Positions 25,904 through 34,664 of a stretch of 64,000 nt of DNA are shown piece after piece (position 1 is the stretch's first letter; each line of letters begins with the position of its first letter). The notes under the pieces are model-generated. The model saw nothing but the letters and a program-made list of their open reading frames with translations. It did no database searches and was not told the origin of the DNA. The position numbers and the translations under genes are program-made. The stretch comes from Bradyrhizobium sp. DOA9. Its GTDB lineage: Bacteria > Pseudomonadota > Alphaproteobacteria > Rhizobiales > Xanthobacteraceae. The DNA lies in contig NZ_DF820425.1 in the NCBI RefSeq assembly GCF_000617845.2, positions 6,764,741 through 6,828,740 on the forward strand. The letters are read 5' to 3'.

Positions 25904-26524
25904 ATGTCCGAACGTCAGAGCTGGTTCGAAGGCTGGCGCCTACTGGCCGCCCTCTGCTTGAGCTTGATCGCACTCAGCCTGTGGATCGCCTCGATGCGGC
26001 AGTTCGAGGTCGAGGGCGTTCGCATGGTGGTCCGCTTCACGGCGCGAAGCTCGCTCCTGTTATTCTGCCTCGCCTTCAGCGCCGCGGCGCTGGCGCGGCT
26101 CTGGCCCAATGCGTGGACGCGCTGGCAGAAGCGCAACCGCCGCTATCTGGGCCTCAGCTTCGCGGCCTCCCACGCCATCCACGCGGCTGAAATCATGACG
26201 TTTGCCAGGATGGATCCGGCCGGATTTGCCGAGGCCACCTCGGCGGCCTCGTACATCTTCGGCGGCATCGGCTACGGCTTCATCATCGCCATGAGCACGA
26301 CGTCGTTCGACCGCACCGCCGCACTGATCGGCCCGCGCGCCTGGCGGGCCCTGCACCTTGTGGGCGGCTATTACCTCTGGTTCCAGTTCATGGTCTCGTT
26401 CGGCAAGCGCGTGCCGACGATGCCGCTCTATGCCGCCTTCCTGCTTCCGCTGCTGATCGTGATGGCGCTGCGCATGATCGCGATGGCCCGCCATCCGCGT
26501 GGGCAGACCGTCCCGGCAGGCTGA
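25904..26524 (+). CDS. integral membrane protein, ferric-reductase-like (tentative)
   Basis: A 206-residue protein with about six membrane helices. AGGGAG precedes the ATG. Histidines are placed in helices (LSFAASHAIHAAEIM near 85-100 and ALHLVGGYYLWFQF near 150), as in haem-binding ferric-reductase-like/MsrQ domains, but the spacing is only suggestive. It is divergent from the TetR gene and probably its target. Candidate roles are electron transfer through the membrane or detoxification. Function not established. Confidence 0.6.
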   Translation: MSERQSWFEGWRLLAALCLSLIALSLWIASMRQFEVEGVRMVVRFTARSSLLLFCLAFSAAALARLWPNAWTRWQKRNRRYLGLSFAASHAIHAAEIMTFARMDPAGFAEATSAASYIFGGIGYGFIIAMSTTSFDRTAALIGPRAWRALHLVGGYYLWFQFMVSFGKRVPTMPLYAAFLLPLLIVMALRMIAMARHPRGQTVPAG

Positions 26525-26615
26525 TGAAAAGAGCGAGACCGCTGTTTGCGATCTCGCTCGACCATAGTCGCCAAGGTCCAAGATCTGGATTGGCGAGCGA
26601 AGCTTGAATTTCGCC

Positions 26616-26660
26616 CGTCGTTCCGGGGCGCGCGTTAAGCGCGAACCCGGAATCCCGGCG
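26616..26660. repeat. half copy of family B intergenic repeat
   Basis: CGTCGTTCCGGGGCGCGCG and GCGCGAACCCGGAATCC repeat the left half of the element at 5661-5761. The right half is absent. It sits at the 3' end of ilvC and could form a hairpin (GCGCGTTAAGCGCG core) that ends the ilv transcript. Confidence 0.6.
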
Positions 26661-26666
26661 CAGACG

Positions 26667-27686
26667 TCAGTTCTTCGTCTTGTCGACCAGCGCGCCCTTC
26701 TTGATCCAGGGCATCATGTCGCGCAGCTTGGCGCCGACTTCCTCGATCGGGTGCTGAGCGAGCTTGGCGCGGGTCGCCTTGAACGAGGTCTGGTTGACCT
26801 TGTTCTCGAGCATCCAATCGCGGGCGAACTTGCCGCCCTGGATGTCGGCCAGAACCTTGCGCATCTCCTTCTTGGTCTCGTCGGTGATGATGCGCGGACC
26901 GGTGACGTACTCGCCGTATTCGGCGGTGTTGGAGATCGAGTAGTTCATGTTGGCGATGCCGCCTTCATAAATCAGGTCGACGATCAGCTTCACTTCGTGC
27001 AAGCACTCGAAATAGGCCATCTCGGGCGCGTAGCCGGCTTCGACCAGGGTCTCGTAACCGCCCTTGATCAATTCGACCAAGCCGCCGCAGAGCACAACCT
27101 GCTCGCCGAACAGGTCGGTCTCGCACTCTTCCTTGAAGGTGGTCTCGATGATGCCGGCACGGCCGCCGCCGATGGCGGAGGCGTAGGACAGGCCGAGGTC
27201 ATGGGCATTGCCCGAGACGTCCTTGGCGATCGCGATCAGGCAGGGCACGCCGCCGCCGCGCTGATACTCCGAGCGCACGGTGTGGCCGGGGCCCTTCGGC
27301 GCGATCATCAGCACGTCGAGGTCGGCGCGCGGATCGAGCAGATTGAAGTGGACGTTGAGACCGTGCGCGAACACGAGGGCGGCGCCCTTCTTCATGTTGT
27401 CGTGCAGGTGCTCGCGATAGATGTCGCCCTGAAGCTCATCCGGGGTCAGCATCATGACGAGGTCGGCCCATTTGGCGGCTTCCGCAACCTCGAGCACCTT
27501 GAAGCCGGCGGCTTCCGCCTTCTTGGCCGAAGCCGAACCCTTGCGCAGCGCAATGGCGACGTCCTTGACGCCGGAATCCTTCAGGTTGAGCGCATGGGCA
27601 TGGCCCTGGCTGCCATAGCCGACGATGGCGACCTTCTTGCCCTTGATCAGGTTCAGGTCGGCGTCGCGATCGTAATAAACACGCAT
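26667..27686 (-). CDS. ilvC: ketol-acid reductoisomerase (NADP+)
   Basis: A 339-residue class I enzyme. It isomerises and reduces acetolactate or acetohydroxybutyrate in valine, leucine and isoleucine synthesis. The dinucleotide fold GYGSQGHAHALNLKDSG is at 23-39. The metal site lies in MAYFECLHEVKLIVDLIYEGG and the family's Lys in APKGPGHTVR. ATG 27686 follows GAGGAAACG. It is the last gene of the ilvB-led series, after the two exporters, with a 133-base gap that may hold its own promoter. Confidence 0.97.
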   Translation of the reverse strand: MRVYYDRDADLNLIKGKKVAIVGYGSQGHAHALNLKDSGVKDVAIALRKGSASAKKAEAAGFKVLEVAEAAKWADLVMMLTPDELQGDIYREHLHDNMKKGAALVFAHGLNVHFNLLDPRADLDVLMIAPKGPGHTVRSEYQRGGGVPCLIAIAKDVSGNAHDLGLSYASAIGGGRAGIIETTFKEECETDLFGEQVVLCGGLVELIKGGYETLVEAGYAPEMAYFECLHEVKLIVDLIYEGGIANMNYSISNTAEYGEYVTGPRIITDETKKEMRKVLADIQGGKFARDWMLENKVNQTSFKATRAKLAQHPIEEVGAKLRDMMPWIKKGALVDKTKN

Positions 27687-27819
27687 GGGTCGTTTCCTCG
27701 TTCAGGGCCGAAATCGGCCGATGGTCAGTGTCCGAAGGGTGAAATTGGCGGATTTCGGGGGCTGTCTAGAGCATTTCGGCCCCAGAGGGAAACCCGTTTC
27801 TGCATGGAAATCCGCGACA

Positions 27820-28425
27820 TCATGCATCCATGAAAACGGGGTAGAGGGAGGCCAGCAGCAGGATCGCCATCAGGATGTTGAAGGCGCGGACCAGCCGCTC
27901 GGAGGTCAGGACCGGCCGCAATGCGGTGCCGAACAGCGCCCAGACCACGGTCGAGACGGTGCCGACGACGAGGCTGATCACGGTCTGGATCGCGATGTTG
28001 ATCGGAAATTGGGCGATCGCCGCATAGGCGGTGATGGTGCCGATTACGATCACCCAGCCCTTGGCGTTGATCCACTGGAACATCGCCGCGCCCCAGAAGG
28101 TCATCGGGCCGCGGCCATTCTCCTCGCCCGGCTTGGCCGGACCGGCCATGGCGATCACGGCGGCGAGGTAAATCAGGTAGGCGGCGCCGGCATATTTCAG
28201 CATGGTCTGGAGGATCGGATAGGCCAGGAACACAGTGCCGAGCCCGAGGCCGACCGCGGCGACCATGAAGGCGAAGCCGAGCACGATTCCGACGATGTGC
28301 GGGATGGTGCGGCGGAAGCCGTAGGTCAGGCCGGAGGACAGCAGCATGATGTTGTTCGGCCCGGGCGTGAAGTACATCACGACCATGAAGACGAGGAAGG
28401 CGTAGAAGAGCGAGTAGGTCATCAT
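27820..28425 (-). CDS. LysE/RhtB family amino acid exporter
   Basis: A 201-residue protein with six hydrophobic helices. The family motif TPGPNNIMLLSSGLTYGFRR is at 20-39. It exports amino acids or related metabolites by proton exchange. It starts 4 bases after the EamA gene, and both lie between ilvH and ilvC, so export of branched-chain amino acids or their precursors is a fair guess from context. Substrate not shown by sequence. Confidence 0.88.
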   Translation of the reverse strand: MMTYSLFYAFLVFMVVMYFTPGPNNIMLLSSGLTYGFRRTIPHIVGIVLGFAFMVAAVGLGLGTVFLAYPILQTMLKYAGAAYLIYLAAVIAMAGPAKPGEENGRGPMTFWGAAMFQWINAKGWVIVIGTITAYAAIAQFPINIAIQTVISLVVGTVSTVVWALFGTALRPVLTSERLVRAFNILMAILLLASLYPVFMDA

Positions 28426-28429
28426 CGCC

Positions 28430-29305
28430 TCACGCCGTCTTCGGCAGAACTTGCGGGCGCTTCGCCAGCACCATCACGGCGATCCCAAAGATCACGGTCA
28501 GCATGCCGGCGAGGCGAAGCGGGCCGAACCGTTCGCCGAACACGATGCTGGAGGCGGCGGAGCCGACGAACGGCACCAGCAGTGCGAACGGCACCACTTG
28601 CGCAGCCGGATAATCATGCAAGAGGCGGCCCCACAGCCAATAGGCGATGCTGGTGGAGACGCCGCCGAGCATCAGCATGCAAAGCGCCGACGTCAGCGAC
28701 ATGTGCGTCAGCGACATCCATGTCGATGCCGGGCCATTGGCGATCAGCGCCAGCACGAATAGCGGCACGGCAGAGGCGAGGCAGAGCCACGCGAACAGGT
28801 CGAACATCGGCACGCCGCGCGCACCGCGCAACAGCAGATTGCCGATGGCGAAGCTGAGCGGCGAGATCATCAGAACCGCGAATGCGCCGACGCTGAAATC
28901 GTAACCGACAGTCCCGCAAATCATCAGCAAGCCCACCGCGGCGATGGCGACGCCGAGCGTCTGCACCGGCGTCGGACGTTCGCCGAACAGGATCGCGGCA
29001 AAGCCGATCGTGAACAGCGCCTGGCTCTGCACGACGACGGAGGTGAGGCCCACCGGGACGCCGTGGGCGATGCCGTAGGCTTGCGACAGGAACTGACCGA
29101 GGAACAACGTGAAGCTGATCCCGATCAGCAGCGACCAGGCGACTTTCGGCTTGGGAATGAACAGGCACGGCACCGCCGCAACGGTGAAGCGCAACGCCGT
29201 CATCAGCTCCGGCGAAAGCTCGTCGAGCGCGATCCGGCTCGCCACGAAGGCAAGCCCCCAGATGATCGCCACCATGACGGCGATGAGGATATCGGCCGGC
29301 TTCAT
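28430..29305 (-). CDS. EamA/DMT family transporter
   Basis: A 291-residue protein with ten hydrophobic helices in two EamA repeats (IIWGLAFVASRIALDELSPE in the first; YWLWGRLLHDYPAAQVVPFALLVP in the second). Such transporters usually export amino acids or small metabolites. It ends 4 bases before the LysE-type exporter and follows the methyltransferase gene with a 49-base gap. Two exporters side by side suggest an overflow valve linked to branched-chain amino acid synthesis. This is inference. Confidence 0.88.
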   Translation of the reverse strand: MKPADILIAVMVAIIWGLAFVASRIALDELSPELMTALRFTVAAVPCLFIPKPKVAWSLLIGISFTLFLGQFLSQAYGIAHGVPVGLTSVVVQSQALFTIGFAAILFGERPTPVQTLGVAIAAVGLLMICGTVGYDFSVGAFAVLMISPLSFAIGNLLLRGARGVPMFDLFAWLCLASAVPLFVLALIANGPASTWMSLTHMSLTSALCMLMLGGVSTSIAYWLWGRLLHDYPAAQVVPFALLVPFVGSAASSIVFGERFGPLRLAGMLTVIFGIAVMVLAKRPQVLPKTA

Positions 29306-29354
29306 TGTTGTTTCCGGTTCTGCTTTGTCGTGCAGCCCTGTTTGTTGTTCTTGT

Positions 29355-30050
29355 TTAGCCTTGCTCGCCGGCTTTCGGTTTCCGCAGCAAATACGTGCCG
29401 TGCATCGGTGCGTGGTAGTCGGCCGAGATCAGCGTGAAGCCGACGTCGGTCAGCATCCGCTCCATCACCCAGCCGAAGGTGGAATACTCGTCACGCATGT
29501 GGGTCACCACGCCCTCGCGGGAGAAATCGTGGTTCTTGATCTGGAAATCAGCCCATTGCTCGACGTCACGCTCGACCGCGTCGGGCATCGATGAATAAAC
29601 AATGTCACGGAGGTAAAACGTCGCTCCGGGCTTGAGCGCGCGAAAAATCCGCGACATCGCCACCGCCTTCCAGAAATCCGGCAGGTGGTGCAGCGTGAAC
29701 TCGCTGACGATGAGATCGTAGGATTCCGGCCGGTAGGCGAAGCTGAGCAGACCGGCGGATTGGGTGCGCACCGGCGCCTTGCGGTCGCGGGCATAGATCT
29801 CGGCCAGCGCCAGCATCGCCGGCGAAATGTCGATGGCGTCGACGTCGGCCCCCAACAACGCCGCTTCGGTGGCGAGCACGCCGTTGCCGCAGCCGATATC
29901 GGCGATGCGCCAGCCACGCTGGACCCCGAGCATTTTCAGCGCGGCGCGCGCCCGCAGATCGGCATCGTCATGGTTGTCGTAGATCGAGGCCACAGCGGGC
30001 TCGATCCCCATCCGGTTCCGCTCGTTGTAGTACCAGTCGCGCGCCAACAT
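29355..30050 (-). CDS. class I SAM-dependent methyltransferase
   Basis: A 231-residue protein with the Rossmann motif I RIADIGCGNGVLATEAAL and motif II DVDAIDISPAMLALA, followed by DLIVSEFTLHHLPDFW. It lies 3 bases after the ilvH stop, so it is probably co-transcribed. The methyl acceptor is unknown; this resembles UbiE/small-molecule methyltransferases. N-terminal ERNRMGIEPAVASIYDNHDDADLR suggests a cap helix over the active site. Confidence 0.82.
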   Translation of the reverse strand: MLARDWYYNERNRMGIEPAVASIYDNHDDADLRARAALKMLGVQRGWRIADIGCGNGVLATEAALLGADVDAIDISPAMLALAEIYARDRKAPVRTQSAGLLSFAYRPESYDLIVSEFTLHHLPDFWKAVAMSRIFRALKPGATFYLRDIVYSSMPDAVERDVEQWADFQIKNHDFSREGVVTHMRDEYSTFGWVMERMLTDVGFTLISADYHAPMHGTYLLRKPKAGEQG

Positions 30051-30053
30051 GGC

Positions 30054-30596
30054 TCACATCCCTTCAGGCCCGCGGCCGATCGCGGCAACACCGGTGCGCG
30101 ACACCTCGACGAGGCCGAGCGGGCGCATCAGGTCGATATATTGATTGATCTTGTCGGTATTGCCTGTGATCTCGAACACAAAACTCTCGGTGGTGGCGTC
30201 GATCACCCGGGCGCGGAACGCATCCGCCAGCCTGAGCGCCTCGACGCGGTGCTCGCCCTGCCCGCGCACCTTCACCATCGCCAGCTCGCGCTCGATCGAG
30301 CGCTTGGTCTGCGTCATGTCGACGACCTGATACACCGGAATCATGCGGTCGAGCTGGTTCTTGATCTGCGCGATCACCATCGGCGTGCCCGTGGTGACGA
30401 TGGTGATGCGCGACAGATGCTTCTGGGCCTCGGTCTCCGAGACCGTGAGGCTCTCGATGTTGTAGCCGCGCCCCGAGAACAGGCCGATGACGCGCGCGAG
30501 CACGCCCGGCTCGTTCTGCACGAGCACCGCAAGCGTATGCGTCTCGTTGGGGTCGTGACGGTCCTCGATGAAATAGGCGGATGCGGGCTGGTTCAT
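30054..30596 (-). CDS. ilvH: acetolactate synthase small (regulatory) subunit
   Basis: A 180-residue subunit with an N-terminal ACT domain (THTLAVLVQNEPGVLARVIGLFSGRGYNIESL) and the C-terminal ALS_ss domain (VRALRLADAFRARVID-like). It binds valine for feedback inhibition of the large subunit. ATG 30596 is preferred, since GAGGGGACG stands upstream. It is separated from ilvB by the PLP enzyme gene instead of following it directly. Confidence 0.95.
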   Translation of the reverse strand: MNQPASAYFIEDRHDPNETHTLAVLVQNEPGVLARVIGLFSGRGYNIESLTVSETEAQKHLSRITIVTTGTPMVIAQIKNQLDRMIPVYQVVDMTQTKRSIERELAMVKVRGQGEHRVEALRLADAFRARVIDATTESFVFEITGNTDKINQYIDLMRPLGLVEVSRTGVAAIGRGPEGM

Positions 30597-30619
30597 TGTC
30601 GTCCCCTCTTGTCTCTCCG

Positions 30620-31603
30620 TCACGCCTTGGCCGATTCTTTGGCTGGCGCCTCCGTCCCGACCCAACGGCGGAACAGATCGAAATCGATATTGCCGCCGGA
30701 CAGCACGAGACCGACGCGCTTGCCCTTCAGCTTGCTCTTTTCCTGCAGCGCCGCGGCCAGCGCGGCTGCGCCGGCGCCTTCGGCGAGATTATGCGTATCG
30801 GTCCAGTAGGCGCGGATCGCGGCGGCGACCTCGTCGTCGGTGACCTCTAAGATGCGCGAGGCGCCCTTGCGGATCAGCGCGAACGCATCCTCGTCGGGGA
30901 TGCGCGTCGCCATGCCGTCGGCGCGGGTGTTCGCCGTCTCGGTCGTCAGGATTTTTCCGGCTGCGAACGACAGCGCATAGGACGGCGCTTCCGTCGACTG
31001 CACGCCGACGATCTCGGTCTTCAGGCCGAGCAGGTCGCGCGCCATGATGCAGCCGCAGATGCCGGAGCCCTGCCCGATCGGCACATAGAGGATATCGAGG
31101 TCGGGCGCTGCCCGGAACAGTTCGAGAGCGTAGGTCGCAACGCCAAGAACGAGATCCGGGTGGAACGAGGGCACCATGTGGAGCCCGGCGAACTGCGCGC
31201 GGCGCTCGGCTTCCTCGCGTGCCGCCTGAAAGTCCTCGCCGTGTTCGACCAGCTCGGCGCCAAGGGCCTTCATCGCGCCGTTCTTCTCGACCGAGTTGCC
31301 GCGCGGCACATAGATTACCGCGGGCACGCCGTGGCGGCTCGCGGCAAAGGCGAGGCTCTGACCATGATTGCCGCGCGTCGCCGAGATGATGCCCGGCGTC
31401 TTCGGCCGTTCGCGCTTCAGCCGTTCGAGATAGACGAGGCCGCCGCGCACCTTGAAGGCGCCGATCGGCGTGTGGTTCTCGTGCTTGACCACGACCTCGG
31501 TGCCGAGCCGAGCTGCGAGCAACGGCCAGGCATGCGCCGGCGTCGCCGGCACCGCCTGCCCCACGATCGCATGTGCGCGTTCGAGCTCCTTCAGGTCGAA
31601 CAT
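30620..31603 (-). CDS. threonine dehydratase-type PLP ammonia-lyase, no ACT domain
   Basis: A 327-residue fold type II PLP enzyme. The Schiff-base lysine is in TPIGAFKVRGG, with the substrate loop SATRGNHGQSLA and the phosphate-binding VPIGQGSGICG. It lacks the C-terminal ACT-like domains of IlvA, so it would not be inhibited by isoleucine in the usual way. Placed between ilvB and ilvH, it could supply 2-oxobutyrate for isoleucine, or act on hydroxyaspartate, serine or another hydroxy amino acid. The gap to ilvB is 4 bases. Confidence 0.82.
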   Translation of the reverse strand: MFDLKELERAHAIVGQAVPATPAHAWPLLAARLGTEVVVKHENHTPIGAFKVRGGLVYLERLKRERPKTPGIISATRGNHGQSLAFAASRHGVPAVIYVPRGNSVEKNGAMKALGAELVEHGEDFQAAREEAERRAQFAGLHMVPSFHPDLVLGVATYALELFRAAPDLDILYVPIGQGSGICGCIMARDLLGLKTEIVGVQSTEAPSYALSFAAGKILTTETANTRADGMATRIPDEDAFALIRKGASRILEVTDDEVAAAIRAYWTDTHNLAEGAGAAALAAALQEKSKLKGKRVGLVLSGGNIDFDLFRRWVGTEAPAKESAKA

Positions 31604-31607
31604 GACG

Positions 31608-33383
31608 TCACACCAGCGCCTTGCCGCCGGCGAACGCCTTCGCGGTGGCCTCGTCGTTGGCCTGCTCCGGCAGCAGCATCTCGTTGTGGGCCTTGCCGGA
31701 GGGGATCATCGGGAAGCAGTTTTCCAGCGCCGCGACGCGGCAGTCGAACAGCACCGGGCGCTTGACCGAGATCATCTCCTTGATCGCACCATCGAGATCG
31801 GCCGGCTTGTGCACCTGCAGGCCCACGGCGCCGTAGGCCTCCGCGAGCTTGACGAAATCCGGCAGCGCCTCCGAATAGGAATGCGACAGCCGGTTGCCGT
31901 GCAGCAGCTGCTGCCACTGGCGCACCATGCCCATGTACTGGTTGTTCAGGATGAAGATCTTGATCGGAAGCTCGTACTGAACCGCCGTCGACATCTCCTG
32001 CATCGTCATCTGCACCGAGGCATCGCCCGCAATGTCGATGACGAGGCTGTCGGGATGGGCGACCTGCACACCCACCGCCGCCGGCAGGCCGTAGCCCATG
32101 GTGCCGAGACCGCCCGATGTCATCCAGCGATGCGGCTCCTCGAAGCCGTAGAACTGCGCCGCCCACATCTGATGCTGGCCGACCTCGGTCGTGATGTAGG
32201 TATCCTTGCCGCGCGTCGCTTCGAACAGGCTCTGGATCGCGTGCTGCGGCAGGATGACGTCGTTGCTCTTCTTGTAGTAGAGCGAGTTGCGGGCGCGCCA
32301 TTGCGCGATCTGCTGCCACCACGACTTGATGTCGGGCTTCTTCGCCTCCGCCTTGAACACCTGGAGGATGTCGCCGAGGACGTTGGCGCAATCGCCGATG
32401 ATCGGCACGTCGACCCGGATGTTCTTGTTGATCGAGGACGGATCGATGTCGATGTGGATCTTCTTCGAGCCGGGCGAGAACGCATCGACGCGGCCGGTGA
32501 TGCGGTCGTCGAAGCGCGCGCCGACGCACAGCATGACGTCGCAATCATGCATCGTCATGTTGGCCTCATAGGTGCCGTGCATGCCGAGCATGCCGAGCCA
32601 GTTCTTGCCCGACGCCGGATAGGCGCCAAGGCCCATCAGCGTCGAGGTGATCGGAAAACCGGTGACCTCGACCAGCTCGCGCAGCAGCTTGGTCGCCTCG
32701 GGGCCGGAGTTGATGACGCCGCCGCCGCTGTAGATCACGGGACGCTTGGCGCCCGCGAGCAGCGCAACCGCCTTACGGATCTGCGTCGCGTCGCCCTTGA
32801 CGCGCGGCGCGTAGGAGCGGTGCACGTCGGACTTGCGCGGCGGATGATAGGTGCCGGTGGCGAACTGCACGTCCTTGGGCACGTCGACCAGCACCGGGCC
32901 CGGACGGCCCGAGGTCGCGACGTAGAAGGCCTCATGCAGCACTTTTGCGAGATCGTTGACGTCGCGCACCAGCCAATTGTGCTTGGTGCAGGGGCGCGTA
33001 ATGCCGACGGTGTCGCATTCCTGGAACGCGTCGTTGCCGATCAGATGCGTCGGCACCTGGCCGGAGATGCAGACCAGCGGGATCGAGTCCATCAGCGCGT
33101 CGGTGAGCGGCGTCACCATGTTGGTGGCGCCGGGGCCGGAGGTCACCAGCGCAACGCCCGGCTTGCCGGTGGAGCGCGCATAGCCTTCGGCGGCATGGCC
33201 GGCGCCCTGCTCGTGGCGGACCAGGATGTGCTGGACCTCGCTCTGCTGGAAGATCTCGTCGTAAATCGGAAGCACCGCGCCGCCGGGATAGCCGAAAATG
33301 TCGGTCACGCCGTGATCGATGAGTGCGCGGACGATCATCGCGGCGCCGGTCATCTGGTTCGGATCGTGGCTCTTGTCGCTCAT
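31608..33383 (-). CDS. ilvB: acetolactate synthase large subunit
   Basis: A 591-residue thiamine diphosphate enzyme. It condenses pyruvate with pyruvate or 2-oxobutyrate, the first common step to valine, leucine and isoleucine. Landmarks are DIFGYPGGAVLPIYDE, the catalytic Glu in HEQGAGHAAEGYA, GATNMVTPLTDA, the FAD region, and the ThDP motif from GDASVQMTMQEMST to ILNNQYMG. GGAGC precedes ATG 33383. Expression is probably controlled by the leader peptide and terminator just upstream. Confidence 0.96.
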   Translation of the reverse strand: MSDKSHDPNQMTGAAMIVRALIDHGVTDIFGYPGGAVLPIYDEIFQQSEVQHILVRHEQGAGHAAEGYARSTGKPGVALVTSGPGATNMVTPLTDALMDSIPLVCISGQVPTHLIGNDAFQECDTVGITRPCTKHNWLVRDVNDLAKVLHEAFYVATSGRPGPVLVDVPKDVQFATGTYHPPRKSDVHRSYAPRVKGDATQIRKAVALLAGAKRPVIYSGGGVINSGPEATKLLRELVEVTGFPITSTLMGLGAYPASGKNWLGMLGMHGTYEANMTMHDCDVMLCVGARFDDRITGRVDAFSPGSKKIHIDIDPSSINKNIRVDVPIIGDCANVLGDILQVFKAEAKKPDIKSWWQQIAQWRARNSLYYKKSNDVILPQHAIQSLFEATRGKDTYITTEVGQHQMWAAQFYGFEEPHRWMTSGGLGTMGYGLPAAVGVQVAHPDSLVIDIAGDASVQMTMQEMSTAVQYELPIKIFILNNQYMGMVRQWQQLLHGNRLSHSYSEALPDFVKLAEAYGAVGLQVHKPADLDGAIKEMISVKRPVLFDCRVAALENCFPMIPSGKAHNEMLLPEQANDEATAKAFAGGKALV

Positions 33384-33440
33384 TGGCTTGCTCCGGATGC
33401 GCTGTTGTCAGCGGCTTCGTTCGTGTCGGGTTCGGGAAAT

Positions 33441-33462
33441 AAAAAAGGCCCCGAAGAGGGCC
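33441..33462 (-). terminator. intrinsic terminator in the ilvB leader (attenuator)
   Basis: On the minus strand GGCCCTCTTCGGGGCC (33462-33447) forms a 5-base GC stem with a 6-base loop and is followed by six T residues (33446-33441). It lies between the leader peptide gene and ilvB, and is a standard rho-independent terminator in a place where only attenuation makes sense. Confidence 0.85.
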
Positions 33463-33465
33463 CAT

Positions 33466-33514
33466 GCACACCGCCTGTCATGTGGATGGCAGCTAGCCAT
33501 CCCCGGCGGTGTGC
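33466..33514 (-). promoter_or_regulatory. ilvB leader RNA structure
   Basis: GCACACCGCC (33514-33505) can pair with GGCGGTGTGC (33475-33466), and inside it GGATGGC (33502-33496) with GCCATCC (33490-33484). The leader peptide's stop codon (33493-33495) is in the inner loop, so a ribosome at the stop would break the stem. As drawn this stem does not overlap the terminator, so the exact switch pairing is unresolved. Confidence 0.65.
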
Positions 33515-33558
33515 CTGGGTACGACGGCGATAAGGAGTTTGGTAATAATGTTACGCAT
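33493..33558 (-). CDS. ilvB operon leader peptide, 21 residues
   Basis: A 21-residue peptide begins MRNIITKLLIAVV, with three Ile, two Leu and two Val codons in ten positions, then PRHTAGDG and TAG. Ribosome stalling at these codons when charged Ile, Leu or Val tRNA is short would alter folding of the leader RNA and allow read-through into ilvB. This is the classic attenuator design. It starts about 26 bases after the predicted transcription start and ends 109 bases before ilvB. The ribosome-binding site is weak (GGGAAG, far). Confidence 0.82.
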   Translation of the reverse strand: MRNIITKLLIAVVPRHTAGDG

Positions 33559-33590
33559 GGCAGGCGCTCGGCTTCCCAAAGGTTGCGCGA

Positions 33591-33618
33591 AACATAGCGG
33601 CCAAAGCCTGGATGTCAA
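33591..33618 (-). promoter_or_regulatory. sigma-70-type promoter of the ilvB leader
   Basis: Read on the minus strand: TTGACA (33618-33613), a 16-base spacer, then TATGTT (33596-33591). The -35 matches consensus exactly. A start near 33584 would give a short 5' end before the leader peptide's ATG at 33558. Confidence 0.65.
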
Positions 33619-33711
33619 GGCAATGTGGCCGTTCCCGCGCGATTTAGGCAGTGTAGCGGTGTTCCCCGGGTTCGGCGAGAGGTAAATTCGGGAACCCGGC
33701 ACAAATGCGCG

Positions 33712-34653
33712 TCATTCGGGGTCCCGCTCCGCCGTCACGATCGCGGCCAGCCATCCCCTCGCCTCCTCCGGCCTCACCCATTCGAAGTCCGGCAGCTGGT
33801 GCCGGAACCAGGTGAATTGCCGCTTGGCGTAATGGCGGGTATCGGCGCGGCCGATGCTGGCGGCGTCCTCCAGGCTGAGCTCGCCGTGCAGATGCCGGAT
33901 CAAGGACGGCACGCCGTGCGCCTTCATGGCCGGCAGCAGCGGATCGAGACGTCTGGCGGCGAGCCGCTCGACCTCCTGGAGTGCACCGGCACCCAGCATG
34001 GCATCGAAACGGGCATCAATGCGGGCATAGAGCTCGTCACGCTCGGGCGCGAGGAAGACCGCGCGAAAACTGTCCTTGGGCAGCAGCGGCGGCTGTCCCT
34101 CCCGGTGCCAGTCGAGCAGTGAACGGCCGGTTGCCTCGATCACCTCCAGCGCGCGGGCGATGCGGGTGCGGTCGCGCAGGTTCAATCGCTCGGCCGCCCG
34201 GGGATCGCGGGCTGCGAGTTCCGCATGCAGCGCTTCGACGCCGTTCCGTTCCAGCCGCGCGCGCACATCCTCGCGCAGCTCGGCGGGAATCGGCGGCACC
34301 ACGGAGAGGCCCGTGGTCAGTGCCTTGAAATAGAGGCCGGTGCCGCCGATGAAGATCGGCAGACGTCGCTGCGCCCTCGCCTCATGGAGGGCCTTTGCCG
34401 CATCGCCTACCCAGGCACCAGCCGAGAAATTCACGGCGGCATCGACGTGACCATAGAGACGATGCGGCACGAGCGCCTCGTCCGCCGCCGTCGGCCGCGC
34501 CGTGATGATGCGCAGATCCCGATAGACCTGCATGGAATCGGCATTGATGACGACGCCACCGGCGGCGAGCGCAAGCTCGAGCGCCAGCGCCGACTTGCCG
34601 CTGGCGGTCGGGCCTGCGATAAGCACGGCCTTGCTCGGATGCCCCTCGCTCAC
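33712..34653 (-). CDS. miaA: tRNA dimethylallyltransferase
   Basis: A 313-residue enzyme that adds the dimethylallyl group to A37 of tRNAs reading UNN codons. The P-loop GPTASGKSALALELA is at 14-28, with NADSMQVYRDLRI, TGLYFKALTTGLS and the C-terminal RHYAKRQFTWFR. The GTG start at 34653 is 11 bases from the divergent serB start, so each promoter must lie in the other gene's 5' end or upstream. It precedes the ilv leader on the same strand. Confidence 0.95.
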   Translation of the reverse strand: MSEGHPSKAVLIAGPTASGKSALALELALAAGGVVINADSMQVYRDLRIITARPTAADEALVPHRLYGHVDAAVNFSAGAWVGDAAKALHEARAQRRLPIFIGGTGLYFKALTTGLSVVPPIPAELREDVRARLERNGVEALHAELAARDPRAAERLNLRDRTRIARALEVIEATGRSLLDWHREGQPPLLPKDSFRAVFLAPERDELYARIDARFDAMLGAGALQEVERLAARRLDPLLPAMKAHGVPSLIRHLHGELSLEDAASIGRADTRHYAKRQFTWFRHQLPDFEWVRPEEARGWLAAIVTAERDPE

Positions 34654-34664
34654 GAAAACCTCAA

